Made by a program: the position numbers and the translations under genes
The notes under the pieces: generated by a model
What the model was told of the DNA's origin: nothing
Database searches by the model: none
The model's input: the letters and a program-made list of their open reading frames with translations, nothing else
DNA from: Atherix ibis
Lineage: Eukaryota > Arthropoda > Insecta > Diptera > Athericidae
Length of the DNA stretch: 64,000 bases
NCBI GenBank assembly: GCA_958298945.1
Contig: OY282606.1
Location: 27,377,740-27,441,739, forward strand
Direction of reading: 5' to 3'
Shown here: positions 44,961 through 56,020 of the stretch, piece after piece
How the letters are laid out: every line of letters starts with the position of its first letter
Position numbering within the stretch: position 1 is the stretch's first letter

Positions 44961-46478
44961 TGAACTTTTGCGGTTCTCCTAGACATTCCAATCCCTTTAA
45001 TCCAAAATCCTTCGAAAAATCATTGATGTCTCGTTCTTTAATCGTAACAAACTTATTAATAATGACTTAAATGCTTCCTTTATTTGTTATTTATGTATTG
45101 CTCGTTATAAAAATAAAAAAACTTCTTGTTACCATCGGACCCATAAACACTAATCAGCGCTTAAAGATAAATTGATCAAGACATCTCTTGAAACGTCTAT
45201 TTATTAAATGACTACCACTCTTGTCATTAATATTTTTTAAATAATATATAACACTATAGCAGTATTTCAAGGAAAATCTATTCTACAAGATATAGAAAAA
45301 TTTTAAAATTATCTAAATACCACTCCATAATTGAGCCATTATCTCTCTTACTGGATTCCAATTAATAAACACATCATTTTCAAAAGCTGTTTAATAAATT
45401 CTATATTAGTCGATTAATTTCCGAATGCAATATTTTATTTTTACACTAAATCGAAAACAGGTGCTCTACTAAACTAACGTAAAAATATGATAAAGAACAG
45501 AGCGGAGGTATTTTTCGATTAACTTTAAGCCAAGCAAGCACCAATGATGTAAGCGCTGGTCTAATGTCTGGACATGGTTTCATGTTGGAGAGCTAAGAAT
45601 GGTGAACCTAACAGAAAATGGTTAATCGGAATTATTTTGTATTTTATTGAAATTAGTTTAAGATTTTATCTGAAATTTTAACACTTAAATCAGCCTCGTT
45701 TCTTGTCAACAAATATAAAATCCCCTTCTAAATACGCGCCAAACCAAAAGCACTATCTCAGAGACCACAATATGTCACAATTCTTTATTATAATAGGAGT
45801 ATTGAGCTTCCAAAGTTAAAAGTTTTAATTGGGCTGCAATAGTAGGCCTGTCATTACAGCCCAACCCAGCCTCGCCCATCTCCATTCAATGTGAATGTGA
45901 TTCTATTAAATCATTGATCCGATCTAGTTACATCTTGGCTCATTGATAATCCTATTACTATATTCGCAATCATAGATATTGTGAGTATTTAAGATTTATC
46001 AGAAGCCAAGTAAATCTGCGGCGTCTGGACGATATTCACAGAAGTAGTAAAAGATACAATTCCAATTAAATTTTTATTATTTTTTTCGGATAATTGTATA
46101 AAAATAGGTATTGGATCAAAAGAGGCTGGAAAAATTTCAGATCAATCTTAAGATTATTCCTCATATTTTTGAAATTTTTCTGAAATTATTTTTATTACTT
46201 ATAGTTTTTCAACAAAAAATACTGAAATTCCTAGAGAACGTGTAATAAGCTAGGAACAGTTAAAAACCTTTTAAATACTCTCACTTTATATAAATCACAA
46301 AAAAAAATATTTTCGATTTTTAAATTAAATATGCAACTTTGAAAACTTTTAGAAAAATTATTTAACTTTTTTAATTTTTCTGAATTTTAACTGATTTTTT
46401 TTGTAAATAACCAAAAATACAGAAATTTTTGTGAAAATACAATATCAGAATTTTCTGATTTTCGTAAATAAATAATTA
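44961..46478. other. AT-rich, nothing recognised
   Basis: About 1.5 kb. A patch near 45830-45900 (ctgcaatagtaggcctgtc) is less AT-rich but unidentified. No gene seen. Confidence 0.3.
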
Positions 46479-46519
46479 TCCATTTTGTAATTTAAAAAGT
46501 ATGAGAATTATTTAATATA

Positions 46520-47802
46520 CCAGGGGTATAAGTTTAAATATGCTGTTTGGTCATAGATGGCGTGAGTGAGCGTATTAAGTTACTATGGGCAAGCCATACA
46601 TTTTTTTATGAGTTTGACATCTGTCAACATTAATTAATGCACATTATCAGCAATTTCGTACAACAACATACATTTTTCCTTTGGTAATCATGTCTGATTT
46701 GGTGCCAGAAAAAGAGCATATGCGGGAAGCTCAGCTTTTCTGCTTCAATTTGAAGAAATCGGCTGCCGAATCGCATCGAATGCTTATGGAGGCCTATGGT
46801 GACAGTGCTTCATCGGAAACAACGTGCCGAGATTGGTTTCGTCGGTACAAAGATGGCAATTTTGACTTGTGGGACAAGAAGCGTGATCATCGGCCCAGTA
46901 AGGTTGACGACCATCAATTGCAGGCTCTTTTGGACGGAGACGATACCCAATTGCAAAAAATGCTCGCGGATCAATTGGGTGTTACTCAACCAGCCATTTC
47001 CATGCGTCTGCGTGCCATGGGGAAGATTGAAAAGATCGGAAAATGGGGGCCGCATGAATTGAACGATAGGCAGATGGAGCGACGCCAAAACACATGCGAA
47101 ATCTTGCTCGCCAGACAAAAAAAAAAGTCGTTTCTGCATCGGGTTATGACAGGCGATGAAAAGTGGATATATTTCGAGGATCCTTAATGTAAGAAATCGT
47201 GGGTTGATCCCGGCCAATCATCAGCATCTTCCCCAAGACCAAATTGCTTCGGACGGAAGACGATGCTGTGCGTTTGGTGGGATCAGCAGGGTATCGTCTA
47301 CTATGAGACGTTGAAACGTGGAGAAACTGTTAATGCTTACCGCTACCACCAACAACTGATCAAATTGCACCCTTCTCTGTGTGAAAAAAAGACGGATTAT
47401 CAACAAAAACATGACAAGCTGATTTTCCTCCTCGACAACGCCCCATCGCACACGTCAAAAGTGGTCGGAAACTACTTGGAGACACTCAAATGGGATGTGC
47501 CACCCCACCCCGCTTATTCTCCAGACCAGACCCTTCCGACTACCACCTGTTTTCGTCGATGGGCCACGCGCTCGCTGAAAAGTACTTCCATTCTTACGAA
47601 GACGTCCGAAAATGGCTTGATGAGGGGTTTGCCTCGAAAGAGAAGGCATTTTTTTGGTGTGGTATCCACAAATTCCGCGAGAGATGGGAAAAATGTGTAG
47701 CTAGCGAGGGCAAGTACTTTGAATAAATTTGTTTTTGCTTTCTATAAAAAAAAAAATGTTTTTTTTAACTAAAAAACAGCGGATTTAAGCTTATACACCT
47801 GG
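46520..47802 (+). mobile_element. Mos1-like (mauritiana group) mariner, complete ends
   Basis: 1,283 bp between TA dinucleotides at 46518-46519 and 47803-47804. The terminal repeats begin ccaggggtataagtttaaat on the left and, inverted, ccaggtgtataagcttaaat on the right. Length and end sequence fit the mauritiana subfamily, whose founding element Mos1 is about 1.29 kb. It is inserted in an older DD41D-like copy. Confidence 0.9.
46690..47726 (+). pseudogene. Mos1-like transposase, one nonsense codon and one frameshift
   Basis: The start MSDLVPEKE fits the family better than the ATG nine bases upstream. The N-terminal HTH (LKKSAAESHRMLMEAYGD) and second HTH (QPAISMRLRAMGKI) are intact, as are the WGPHELNDRQ linker and the first Asp, TGDEKWIYF. 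A TAA at 47185-47187 interrupts. The frame then continues through TMLCVWWDQQGIVYYE to the second Asp, LLDNAPSH. A one-base deletion near 47525 moves the third Asp (SDYHLF) and the C terminus (ERWEKCVASEGKYFE) into another frame. About 345 codons originally. It cannot make an active enzyme as it stands. Confidence 0.9.
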
Positions 47803-48629
47803 TATATATTTTATATTAAAAATTACACCGATTGGGTTCTGAAAAAAAATAAAAATTACACCGATTGGGTTCTGAAAGAAAAGTCTTTGGATGGTGATTT
47901 TTCAGCTATGAGGCTGATTTCTTGCTCTGTGGATATGTCAATAAACAAAATTGCTATACATTAGGCTCTGAAAATCTACAGGATACTGTGCGAAAGTTAT
48001 TATGTCTGCAAAAAGTAACTCACTGATGTGCATTTTGGTCTGAACCATTACGCTCAATTCTTTGAAAAAGAAAAAAAAGGCACCATTACGCTCAATTCTG
48101 AGTTCTATGACCATGCAGCGACCAAATTTTTTCGTCTAAACTTAAAGATTTTAATTTTTACTATATGCAGTTTTAGACAAATGGTGTCATATGCCACATA
48201 ACACGGCAAATTTTAACTTTATTGTCAGAAAAGTTCCGAGGACGCTTTTGGTAATGTCAATCAGCTTCCAAGATCATGCAATTTGACGCCCCTGAACTAT
48301 TTCTTGTAAGACTATATATAAGAGATTGCATTTACACAGATTATAATATCAGTAATTATGCCAAAAATCATTAATAGTTAAACGGCCGTTGATATTAATA
48401 TTTCTAAGAGATTATAAATTCAAAGGACAATAGAATTTTATAAGTTTGACATTAATGCTAAAAACGTAAACAAAATATGATAAATTTATTTTCTGTCAGC
48501 GTACAATTTATATTTATAACAATATAATGACAACCGCCAAGCGCAACTTTATAAAATCCATTGACAATACTGAATTTTTTCAAATGCACAATTTTATGAT
48601 TTATAATTTACACGTAATATAAAGGATTA

Positions 48630-49125
48630 TCCATTTCGTGGTTTGGAAAGTAGAGCTCTATCATTTGACAGCTGTCAAATATATATGTCATCCAATTAGG
48701 CCATTTGAAATTAAGCACCCTAAATCCTACCATAGCCACGTTTCATGCTTTAAGTAGTGATGCTTAAAGATGTGTGCGTTAATTATCAAAATTTTCATAT
48801 GAAGGGCTCCGAAAACCCCCAAGTAACTATAAAGAAGCCATTGTGTATCCGTTAAAAGTGAAAGTCAGATATATTTTTGTCTGAAGGTGTCTTTATATCA
48901 TATTTCTTTGAAAATGAAGACGTACAGATTGTTACTTTTTTTTGGCCTGAACTTGTTGATGTTAATTTGTACCATATGTAGTTTGAACAAAACCGCGCCA
49001 CAAGCCACACAATATGACAAATTTAGGTCTTATTACATGAAAAGTTAACAGGACACGTAATTTTGAGATTTGGTAATGTTAATTGGCATATAAGTTCGTT
49101 CGTTTTGAAAAAATCCTATTTAGGC
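48630..49125 (+). pseudogene. DD41D-like element relic
   Basis: It starts with aaaggattatccatttcgtg and a ttgacagctgtcaaa palindrome. Frames include GSENPQVTIKKPL, YFFENEDVQIV, WPELVDVNLYHM, ATSHT and RFGNVNW, which follow the order of the transposase from the middle to just before the third Asp. Many stops. It meets the next mariner at about 49130. Confidence 0.6.
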
Positions 49126-49157
49126 AGATAATCCTCAAACCTTAGAGAATTTAAAAA

Positions 49158-49866
49158 TTAATCTCCTTTTAGCTCTATACACTTTTCCAACCGTTTTTCC
49201 AAAAATTTTATACCGCCCAAAAAATAGGATTTCGGAAGTTCTGCAAAATACTCATCCGTTTGAGCAATGACGTCCTCGATGGAAGTGAACCGTCGTCCGC
49301 CAAGCCATTTCTTCAGATTGGGGAAAAGAAAATAGTCACTCGGGGCCAAATCTGGTGAATAAGCGGGATGCTGCAACAATTCCATTCTCAATTCCACAAT
49401 TTTGGCCATGGAAGCAGCGCAGGTGTGCACACGCGCATTGTCCTGATGCAAGAGGATTTTTTTCTTCTTCAGATGGGCGCGTTTCTCTTTGATTTCCTCG
49501 CTCAACCGTTGCAATAACGACGCGTAATACGCTCCTGTTATGGTTTTTCCTTTTTCCAAGTAGTCGATAAAAATGATGCCCTGCGAATAAATGTTGAACT
49601 GCATCCAACTCGGCTTTGATTTCTTTCGGGCTTAAGCCTTTCAAATGGAGATGTTTGATGACAGCCCTAACCTCGCTTTTTTCCATTGTTATGCACAAAT
49701 AAATGTCGTTAACTTTAATCGACGATAGAAATTGACCTACGCTATGGACCGAGCTGAAATTTTGACAGCTTTCTTGTCGATAATGCTAGTTACAAAAAAA
49801 AACCCACACTACGAGCGCAATTTTTCGGATTTTCTAAGGACTTATTGAACCACCCTCGTAAAAGCC
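49158..49866 (-). mobile_element. mariner with internal deletion
   Basis: On -, the 5' end starts acgagggtggttcaataagt at about 49866. Then comes the N-terminal coding piece MEKSEVRAVIKHLHLKGLSP (start 49685). A deletion joins it to the central part (YSQGIIFIDYLEKGKTITGA). The catalytic Asp in LLHQDNARVHT and the last Asp in LAPSDYFLFPNLKKW remain, and the end is CIELKGD with a stop at 49158. The first catalytic Asp is lost. The expected inverted right end is not seen, so the 3' terminus is truncated. Confidence 0.75.
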
Positions 49867-49869
49867 AAA

Positions 49870-50180
49870 TTTAAAGTATATTTCATGAAAAATACTATTG
49901 AGAATTTTCTAAAAATCATTAATTTTTTCTGTACTTTGAAAAATTGCAAATAATTTCAAAAAAAAAATTGCCCGCACTGAATCTTCATCGAATTAATAAA
50001 GTAATAAAATTAATTCAAAGGAAACGCAAAATATTCGCAAAATTGCTAGAATATCCCCTACACTATCAGAAAATCATAAATTACGAAAGCTAACAATTTT
50101 ATTTCTCCATATTTAATCAGCATTACCATAAATAATGGATTTTATCGATAGATCACCACCTGAGTTGTTGCTATGAGAGG
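49870..50180. other. AT-rich spacer
   Basis: No recognised feature. Confidence 0.3.
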
Positions 50181-50850
50181 AGCAATTTAATTGCATAACA
50201 TTGTGGGGAATATAACGCGATACACTAGCCCCAAGCAAACTCCACGAGTCTTTTTTTTAAATAAAAGCGAAGACGGAAGTCATAGTGGATATGAGCTACT
50301 ATTTGGGTGGTATTATCTGGTCGCGAATGCTTATACTTTGCAATATTTTATAATTTTAATAATAGAGTCCGATAGACAGTGGCCTATCCAGCATCAGCGT
50401 GTACACTAGTAAAATGGCGTGAAATTCATGAATCGATTTTCATCTGGACCAATGAATTTGCATCCCGTTTGTTCGAACCACGATACACTTGCTTCTGCCC
50501 CAATGATGAACGATCAGATCAATTGCATTGAATTCCCCCTTCGGACAGAGATCAGAATTTCTTCCTTATAGATAATGATTTATTGCATCCGATCTTACGC
50601 ATGACCGATTCTCGTATGTGGGATACGCACCATAATTCCGATAGTGCACAGGCTTCTCTCCACGAACGATTACGCACCTTTTATAAAGAAAATCCAACTA
50701 AATCGAAATTAATAATCAATACCGGAGGAGATTCTATCTACGGAATTTTCTATAAATACTATATTATAGTTAATTCAATGTTAAATATTATAGAAAATTT
50801 GTTACCCTTTTTAATTTTATTAGTTTATAATATTCTCTTTCCCGAACCAA
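50181..50850 (+). pseudogene. unidentified coding-like segment
   Basis: Several + frames look like real protein rather than AT noise: KWREIHESIFIWTNEFAS then RLFEPRYTCFCPNDERSDQL, and, after a frameshift, an ORF (50583-50864) with HPILRMTDSRMWDTHHN and QASLHERLRTFYKENPTKSK. It has at least one stop and two frame changes. I do not recognise the family; a mobile element protein or a decayed host exon are both possible. Confidence 0.35.
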
Positions 50851-51114
50851 CCATTTTGAATTAGCGCGGGTTACGTATATTCGATTTTTCGTATTTATCG
50901 TAACGTTATGCGGACAAGTTCGGCCATTTTGAATGGTCAGTTAATTTTTGACAGCTGCTTTGCTTGCACGTGTTTTGGCTCGTCTTCGATTTTTGCCCAT
51001 TTTCGACCAAAAACAGCATCGCTCATTACTAATGAGCTGTTGGACTCTGTCCGCGATGGCCCAAATTTGCTTCAGAGGGTTATAACTGGTGACGAATCAT
51101 GGGTTTATGGTTAT
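50850..51114 (+). mobile_element. long-TIR mariner, copy e (left half only)
   Basis: The left terminal repeat begins cgcgggttacgtatattcg and reaches ttttgccca, then jumps to ttttcgaccaaaaacagc. This is the ORF deletion also found in copies b and d. The frame continues to VITGDESWVYGYDD and stops at a junction with a different mariner relic at about 51115. Confidence 0.75.
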
Positions 51115-51300
51115 GACGATGGGCTTGTCTTTGTGAGGTGTATCTTTAATATCGAAAATCGGACCAGAATCGATGAAACCGAAATTGCGCATAATTGGCT
51201 GTGACAGTATCGGGACCAAAAACACCATTCACAATTTTAGCCGCCTGACTTCGACTTTATTAAAGCAAAATTATAAAATATACTGAATTTTCTCTTTGTT
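51115..51300 (-). pseudogene. fragment of the 56-kb mariner family
   Basis: On -: NKEKIQYIL, SQAAKIVNGVFGPDTVTANY and AQFRFHRF, close to the N terminus of the transposase at 56199. It ends abruptly against mariner copy e, so one of the two was cut when the other landed or recombined. Confidence 0.65.
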
Positions 51301-51366
51301 AAATTCTATCTTTTACTGAATCAACAATCAAAAAACTGTAAAAGAATTTTCCAACGAGCACAAGCG

Positions 51367-52597
51367 GGTTACGTATATTCGATTTTCGATTTTTTTGTGG
51401 CGTTATGTTAGTACTCATGTCTCTCACTTATGCCGACAAGTTAGGCCATTTTGAATGTTCAGTTAATTTTTGACAGCTACTTTGATTGCACGTGTTTCGG
51501 TTCGTCTTAGATTTTTGTCCATTCCAAGAAATGGATCAAAGAATCTGTATCAAATTTTGTGTGAAAAAAGAAAATTAATTGTGCGGACGCATTCCGAATG
51601 TTGACTATGGCATATGGTGAAGCTACCTTGGACCGAAGCAACATTTATCGGTGGTACAAAATGTTCGAGAAGATGTGAATGACAAAAAGCGTGCCGGACG
51701 CCTGAGCACCTCAACAACAGACGAAAACATTGATGAAGTGAAGAAAATATTATTGGCCAATCGTCGAATCACCGTTAGAGAAGTTGCTGAGGACTTAAAT
51801 ATATCGATTGGCTCGTGCCATTCGATTTTTACAAATGATTTGTTCGTGAGACGGGTCGCCGCAAAATTAGTACCAAAATTGCTCAATTTCGACCAAAAAC
51901 AGCATCGCATTAACATTTCTAAGGAGCTGTTGGACTCTGGAGCAAATCCAAATTTGCTCCAAAGGGTCATAACTGATGACGAATCATGGGTTTATGGTTG
52001 TGACGTGGAAACCAAAGCTCAATCATCCAAATGGAACCTGCCGCACGAGCCAAGACCAAAAAAGCGCGCAAGTTCGGTCGAATGTGAAGGTTTTGATTAC
52101 AGTTTTCTTCGATTGCAGGGACATGGTGCATCATGAGTTCTTGCCACAGGGTAGAACGGTCAATAAGGAATATTAACTGCAAGTTATGCGTAAGTTGCGC
52201 GAAGCAATCCGTCAGAAACGCCCGGATTTGTGGAAGACCAAAAATTGGTTTTTGCACCATGATAACTCCCCTACTCATGCATCGTTGCTTGTGCGCGAAT
52301 TTTTGACCAAAAACTAATAATCCCGCAGCGACCGTATTCCCCAGATCTGGCCCCCTGTGACTTTTTCTTGTTCCCGAAACAGATTCTTTGATCCATTTTT
52401 TCGAATGGGCAAAAAATTGAAGACGAGCCAAAACACGTGCAAGCAAAGCAGTTGTCAAAAATGAACTGAACATTCAAAATGGCCTAACTTGTCGGCATAA
52501 GTGAGAGACATGAGTACCAACATAACGCCACAAAAAATCGAAAATCGACCCGCGGAAATTCAAAATTCGCGATACTTTTTGAACAGACCTCGTAAAT
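51367..52597 (+). mobile_element. long-TIR mariner, copy c (most complete)
   Basis: The right terminal repeat is complete (about 52380-52597, 218 bp, ending cagacctcgta). The left begins at gcgggttacgtatattcg, lacking about 45 outer bases. Transposase: start near 51531 (MDQRIC), KFCVKKEI HTH, VREVAEDLNIS, FDQKQHRIN, VITDDESWVYG (first Asp), HHDNSPTH (second Asp), DLAPCDFFLFP (third Asp, frameshifted). It then has KQIL and a stop that already lie in the inverted terminal repeat. Several frameshifts and stops. The long repeat replaces the usual C-terminal 60 or so residues. Confidence 0.85.
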
Positions 52598-52599
52598 AG

Positions 52600-53738
52600 A
52601 TTAATAAACCAAAGGGTAGCTTTTTTTTATCCGTTTACAAAATTTACTTAAATCCTTAAAAAGTTTCTCTTAATTATCTAAAAAAAAATAGTTCTTTTCT
52701 CCTTTTATTTTTTTTTGTTTTTAAAAAACCATTTTGGATTTAAATTTTATAAAAAAAAAAAAAAAAAAAAAATCAATTAAATAAACTTGTACAAAATTGA
52801 TTATGGAGGTTTGATGGGGGATTTCGAAATGTAAAAACTACCCACTATCCTGAAGGATATAACAAGGGAAATATTATGTAAACAATTGGAAACACTTGTT
52901 TGTAATATGATTTAAATTTTTCGATTCATATTCAGTTTGAATTCAATTGAATTTGATCAAGAAGAAGAATACAACAACAATAATAAGACCCCGTACAACA
53001 TGGAAAATATTTATATTGAAAAGACTATCGTTGTCTATGAAATGACTTGGAACAACTCTTGTTCGAATCTATCTTTTTGACTCCAGAACAATTCCCGCAA
53101 GGTCGTAAATCATCACTGCCTACCACCATAGTACACGCGTATGCATATTTCGAAGATGTTTACAAAGAATTTAATAGACAATCTATGAACTAGTCGAAAA
53201 GTATAAGAAGAGTTGTGGAAGAATGCAAGAGGAAGAGGACTTTTTAGGCGCCATCGACGATAACTTCGGTGGACGACAATAACGCCGACGCCACCACCGC
53301 CACCACAGCTACCACCGCCACCCCCACTATATGTCGTATTCGATCACCAGCGCAACAGTAAAACTATAATCGGACCAACTGTTAATATAATAAATTTCCC
53401 GAATAGCTAATATCCATCATAGCCCTTATCCGTGAGCATTTTATAGGCAAAAGACAAAAAAAAACGTACCACAAAATGCGTAATGCACTCTGCAAATTTG
53501 TGTATTCAAATGGAGACGGAGCTGCAGTGTTTGTGTGCAAGTTTCAATATTTATCAACCAGTCCGCATATGCAATTGGCTGACATCGTCTATACGTGCCC
53601 ATAATTGTGAAATTTTAGTTTTAATTCGAAACTCATGGAAATTATTGTAGTTTTTTTTTCTTTTTGGCTCCAGCAAAATGAGTACAAATGTAAGAAAAAC
53701 GTCTTTTTTTTTTATTCAATCAGCGTTCAATTTTTTTT
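52600..53738. other. intergenic; poly-A tract and a proline-codon-rich patch
   Basis: A 26-nt A tract lies at about 52748-52771. 53190-53330 is less AT-rich, with gaggaagaggac and then ccgccaccacagctaccacc, which look like fragments of an acidic and a Pro/His-rich coding sequence on +. No family could be named and no continuous frame exists. Confidence 0.35.
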
Positions 53739-53739
53739 T

Positions 53740-56018
53740 ATAAAGGATTATCCATTATATGGTTTGGAAAGGATAATTCTATTATTATAGAATTATCTAA
53801 AATACATATACTATTTAAGATAATATTTGTTTGATTTAAAGTTTGCCATTTTATATTATTTTATTTTATTAACTATAAAATCTGCAAAAGTAACGCCAAT
53901 TGGGTGCTGGAACAACAGCTTTTCGATGTTGGTTTTTCGAGAAAAAAATAATTTCTTATATAGAAATGTAAAAATTCATAAATAATTGCAGCGAAAGTAT
54001 TGTCGCTGACAAAACGGACCGTCTTATGTGCCTCTTGGTCTGATGGTTTAATTGTTCCGTATTTCTTCGAAAATTAAAAAAGGAAAGAATTTTACGTATA
54101 ATAACCAATTTTTTTTTATACTAAACCTAAAGATTTTATTCTTGCCTATATTTAAAAAAACAGCATCATATAATAAATTTTGTCTCTATTGCTCCAAAAA
54201 CTCCCAGAACGCTTGATTTACAGATTTAGTGATGTCAATTGACCTCCAAGATCATGCAATTTGACGCCGTTAGACTTTTTATTGTAAGGCTATGCAAAAG
54301 ATCGTGTTTACGCATATAATCTGTAAACTTTAGAGCATTTAAAAACTAACCTCTGCTAAATAATGCCCGAATAGCATATTGAAATGTGCAAAAAATTCAG
54401 CTCAAATCACCTCAAACTACTAGACTATTTATAAGAATTGATAATGATCAATTCTTATAAATAGTCTACTAGCAGCTATTATAATACATAATAAAGATTT
54501 CAATCTTGTCTATATGTAGCAGAACACCACCATAAAATAAATTTGGTGTTTATTGCTCCAAAAGTTCCAAGGACGGTTGATTTACAGATTAAGTGATGTC
54601 AATTGACCTCCAAGATCATGCAATTTGACGCCGTTAGACTTTTTCTTGTAAGGCTACGCAAAAGATCGTGTTTACGCATATAATCTGTCAACTTTAAAAC
54701 ATTTAAAAACTAACCTCTGCTAAATAATGCCCGAATAGCATATTGAAATGTGCAAAAAATTCAGCTCAAATCACCTCAAACGACTAGACTATTCATAAGA
54801 ATTAATAATGATCAATTCTTATAAATAGTCTAGTAGCAGCTATTATAATACATAATAAAGATTTCAATCTTGTCTATATGTAGCAGAACAGCACCATAAA
54901 ATAAATTTGGTGTTTATTGCTCCAAAAGTTCCCAGAACGCTTGATTTACAGACTTAGTGATGTCAATTGACCTCCAAGATCATGCAATTTGACGCCGTTA
55001 GACTTTTTATTGTAAGGCTATGTAAAAGATCGTATTTACGTATATAATCTGTAAACTTTAGAGCATTTAAAAGCTAATATCTACCAAATAATGCCCGAAT
55101 AGCATATTGAAATGTGCAAAAAATTCAGGTCAAATCACCTCAAATGGATAGGGTTAAATTTTATTTAACTTTACTTTCCAAAATTTAAACAGTGATACCA
55201 GATTTTTTTTTAATTATTAAATTTTAATTTCAATTTTTTTTTATAAACTTAACACTTAATAGTTATTATGGAATTATATGCAAATTATTCTCTATCCTAT
55301 AACATAAATAATTTTCACATAATTTAGCCAGAAATGTGCAAAAAAAGTCTTCAAAAACTACCCAAAAAGGATAAATTCCTATGAATAGTCTAGTAGCAGC
55401 TATTATAATATTATATTTTATACATAATAAAGATTTTAATCTTATCTATATGTAGCAGAACAGCACCATAAAATCAATTTGGTGTTTATTGCTCCAAAAG
55501 TTCCCAGAACGCTTGATTTACAGATTTAGTGATGTCAATTGATCTCCAAGATCGTGCAATTTGACGTCGTTAGACTTTTTATTGTAAGGCTACGCAAAAG
55601 ATCGTATTTACGCATACAATGTTTGAATTTTAGAGCATTTAAAAACTAATATCTGCCAAATAATTCCCGACTACCATTCTGAAATGTGCAAAAAATTCAG
55701 CTCAAATCACCTTAAATGGAAAAGGTCCTGCAAGAAGTCTCGTAACAGTCATTTAAATGATGTTATACATAAAATTTTATTTAACTTTACTTTTCAAAGT
55801 ATTTTTTTTAATTATCAATTTCTTTATAAATTTAATTTCTTATAAACTTAACACTTAATAGTTATTATGAAATTAGGTGCAAATTATTTATATTCTAAGC
55901 TAGAGAATATCTAGATTATGCTAGAATTTAACCCGAAATGTGCAAAAAATTCTTCAAAAACTACTCAAAAACAATTTCTATGAATAGTCTAGTAGCAGCT
56001 ATGATATTGTAATATTAT
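53740..56018 (+). repeat. tandem DD41D-like transposase 3' modules
   Basis: Starts with aaaggattatccattatatg, the family end. The region encoding PPRSCNLTPLDFFL (ctccaagatcatgcaatttg) appears at about 54250, 54610, 54975 and 55550. Two complete 364-bp tandem units run from 54447 and 54811. In each, the readable C-terminal order is PLDFFL, KDRVYAYNL, LKHLKTNL and CKKFSSNHL, with stops. The units are separated by near-perfect palindromes. The last unit is interrupted by unrelated AT-rich DNA (55141-55370) and ends at the mariner at 56021. Confidence 0.7.
54421..54468. repeat. perfect 22-nt palindrome at module junction
   Basis: Arms 54421-54442 and 54447-54468 are exact reverse complements with a 4-nt spacer (aatg). 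A second version with about two mismatches lies at 54785-54833. Both sit where one 364-bp module meets the next. Confidence 0.9.
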
Positions 56019-56020
56019 AT

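Larger units (their letters stand above)
46480..48460 (+). mobile_element. DD41D-like relic split by a Mos1-like mariner
   Basis: The left piece (46480-46519) holds aataattatccattttgtaa, the family terminal motif. The right piece (47803-48460) holds LCGYVNKQNCYTLGSENL, then a weak catalytic region and ccaagatcatgcaatttgac, encoding the PPRSC-L-P motif. Between them lies the mariner at 46520-47802. A 30-bp phrase (attacaccgattgggttctg) is duplicated in tandem at about 47821 and 47855. Confidence 0.6.

Noticed and set aside
42260..46478. Scattered short matches to host-like exons
   Set aside because: Apart from the DD41D-like and jockey-like relics, no stretch had consistent frame, splice sites and domain motifs.
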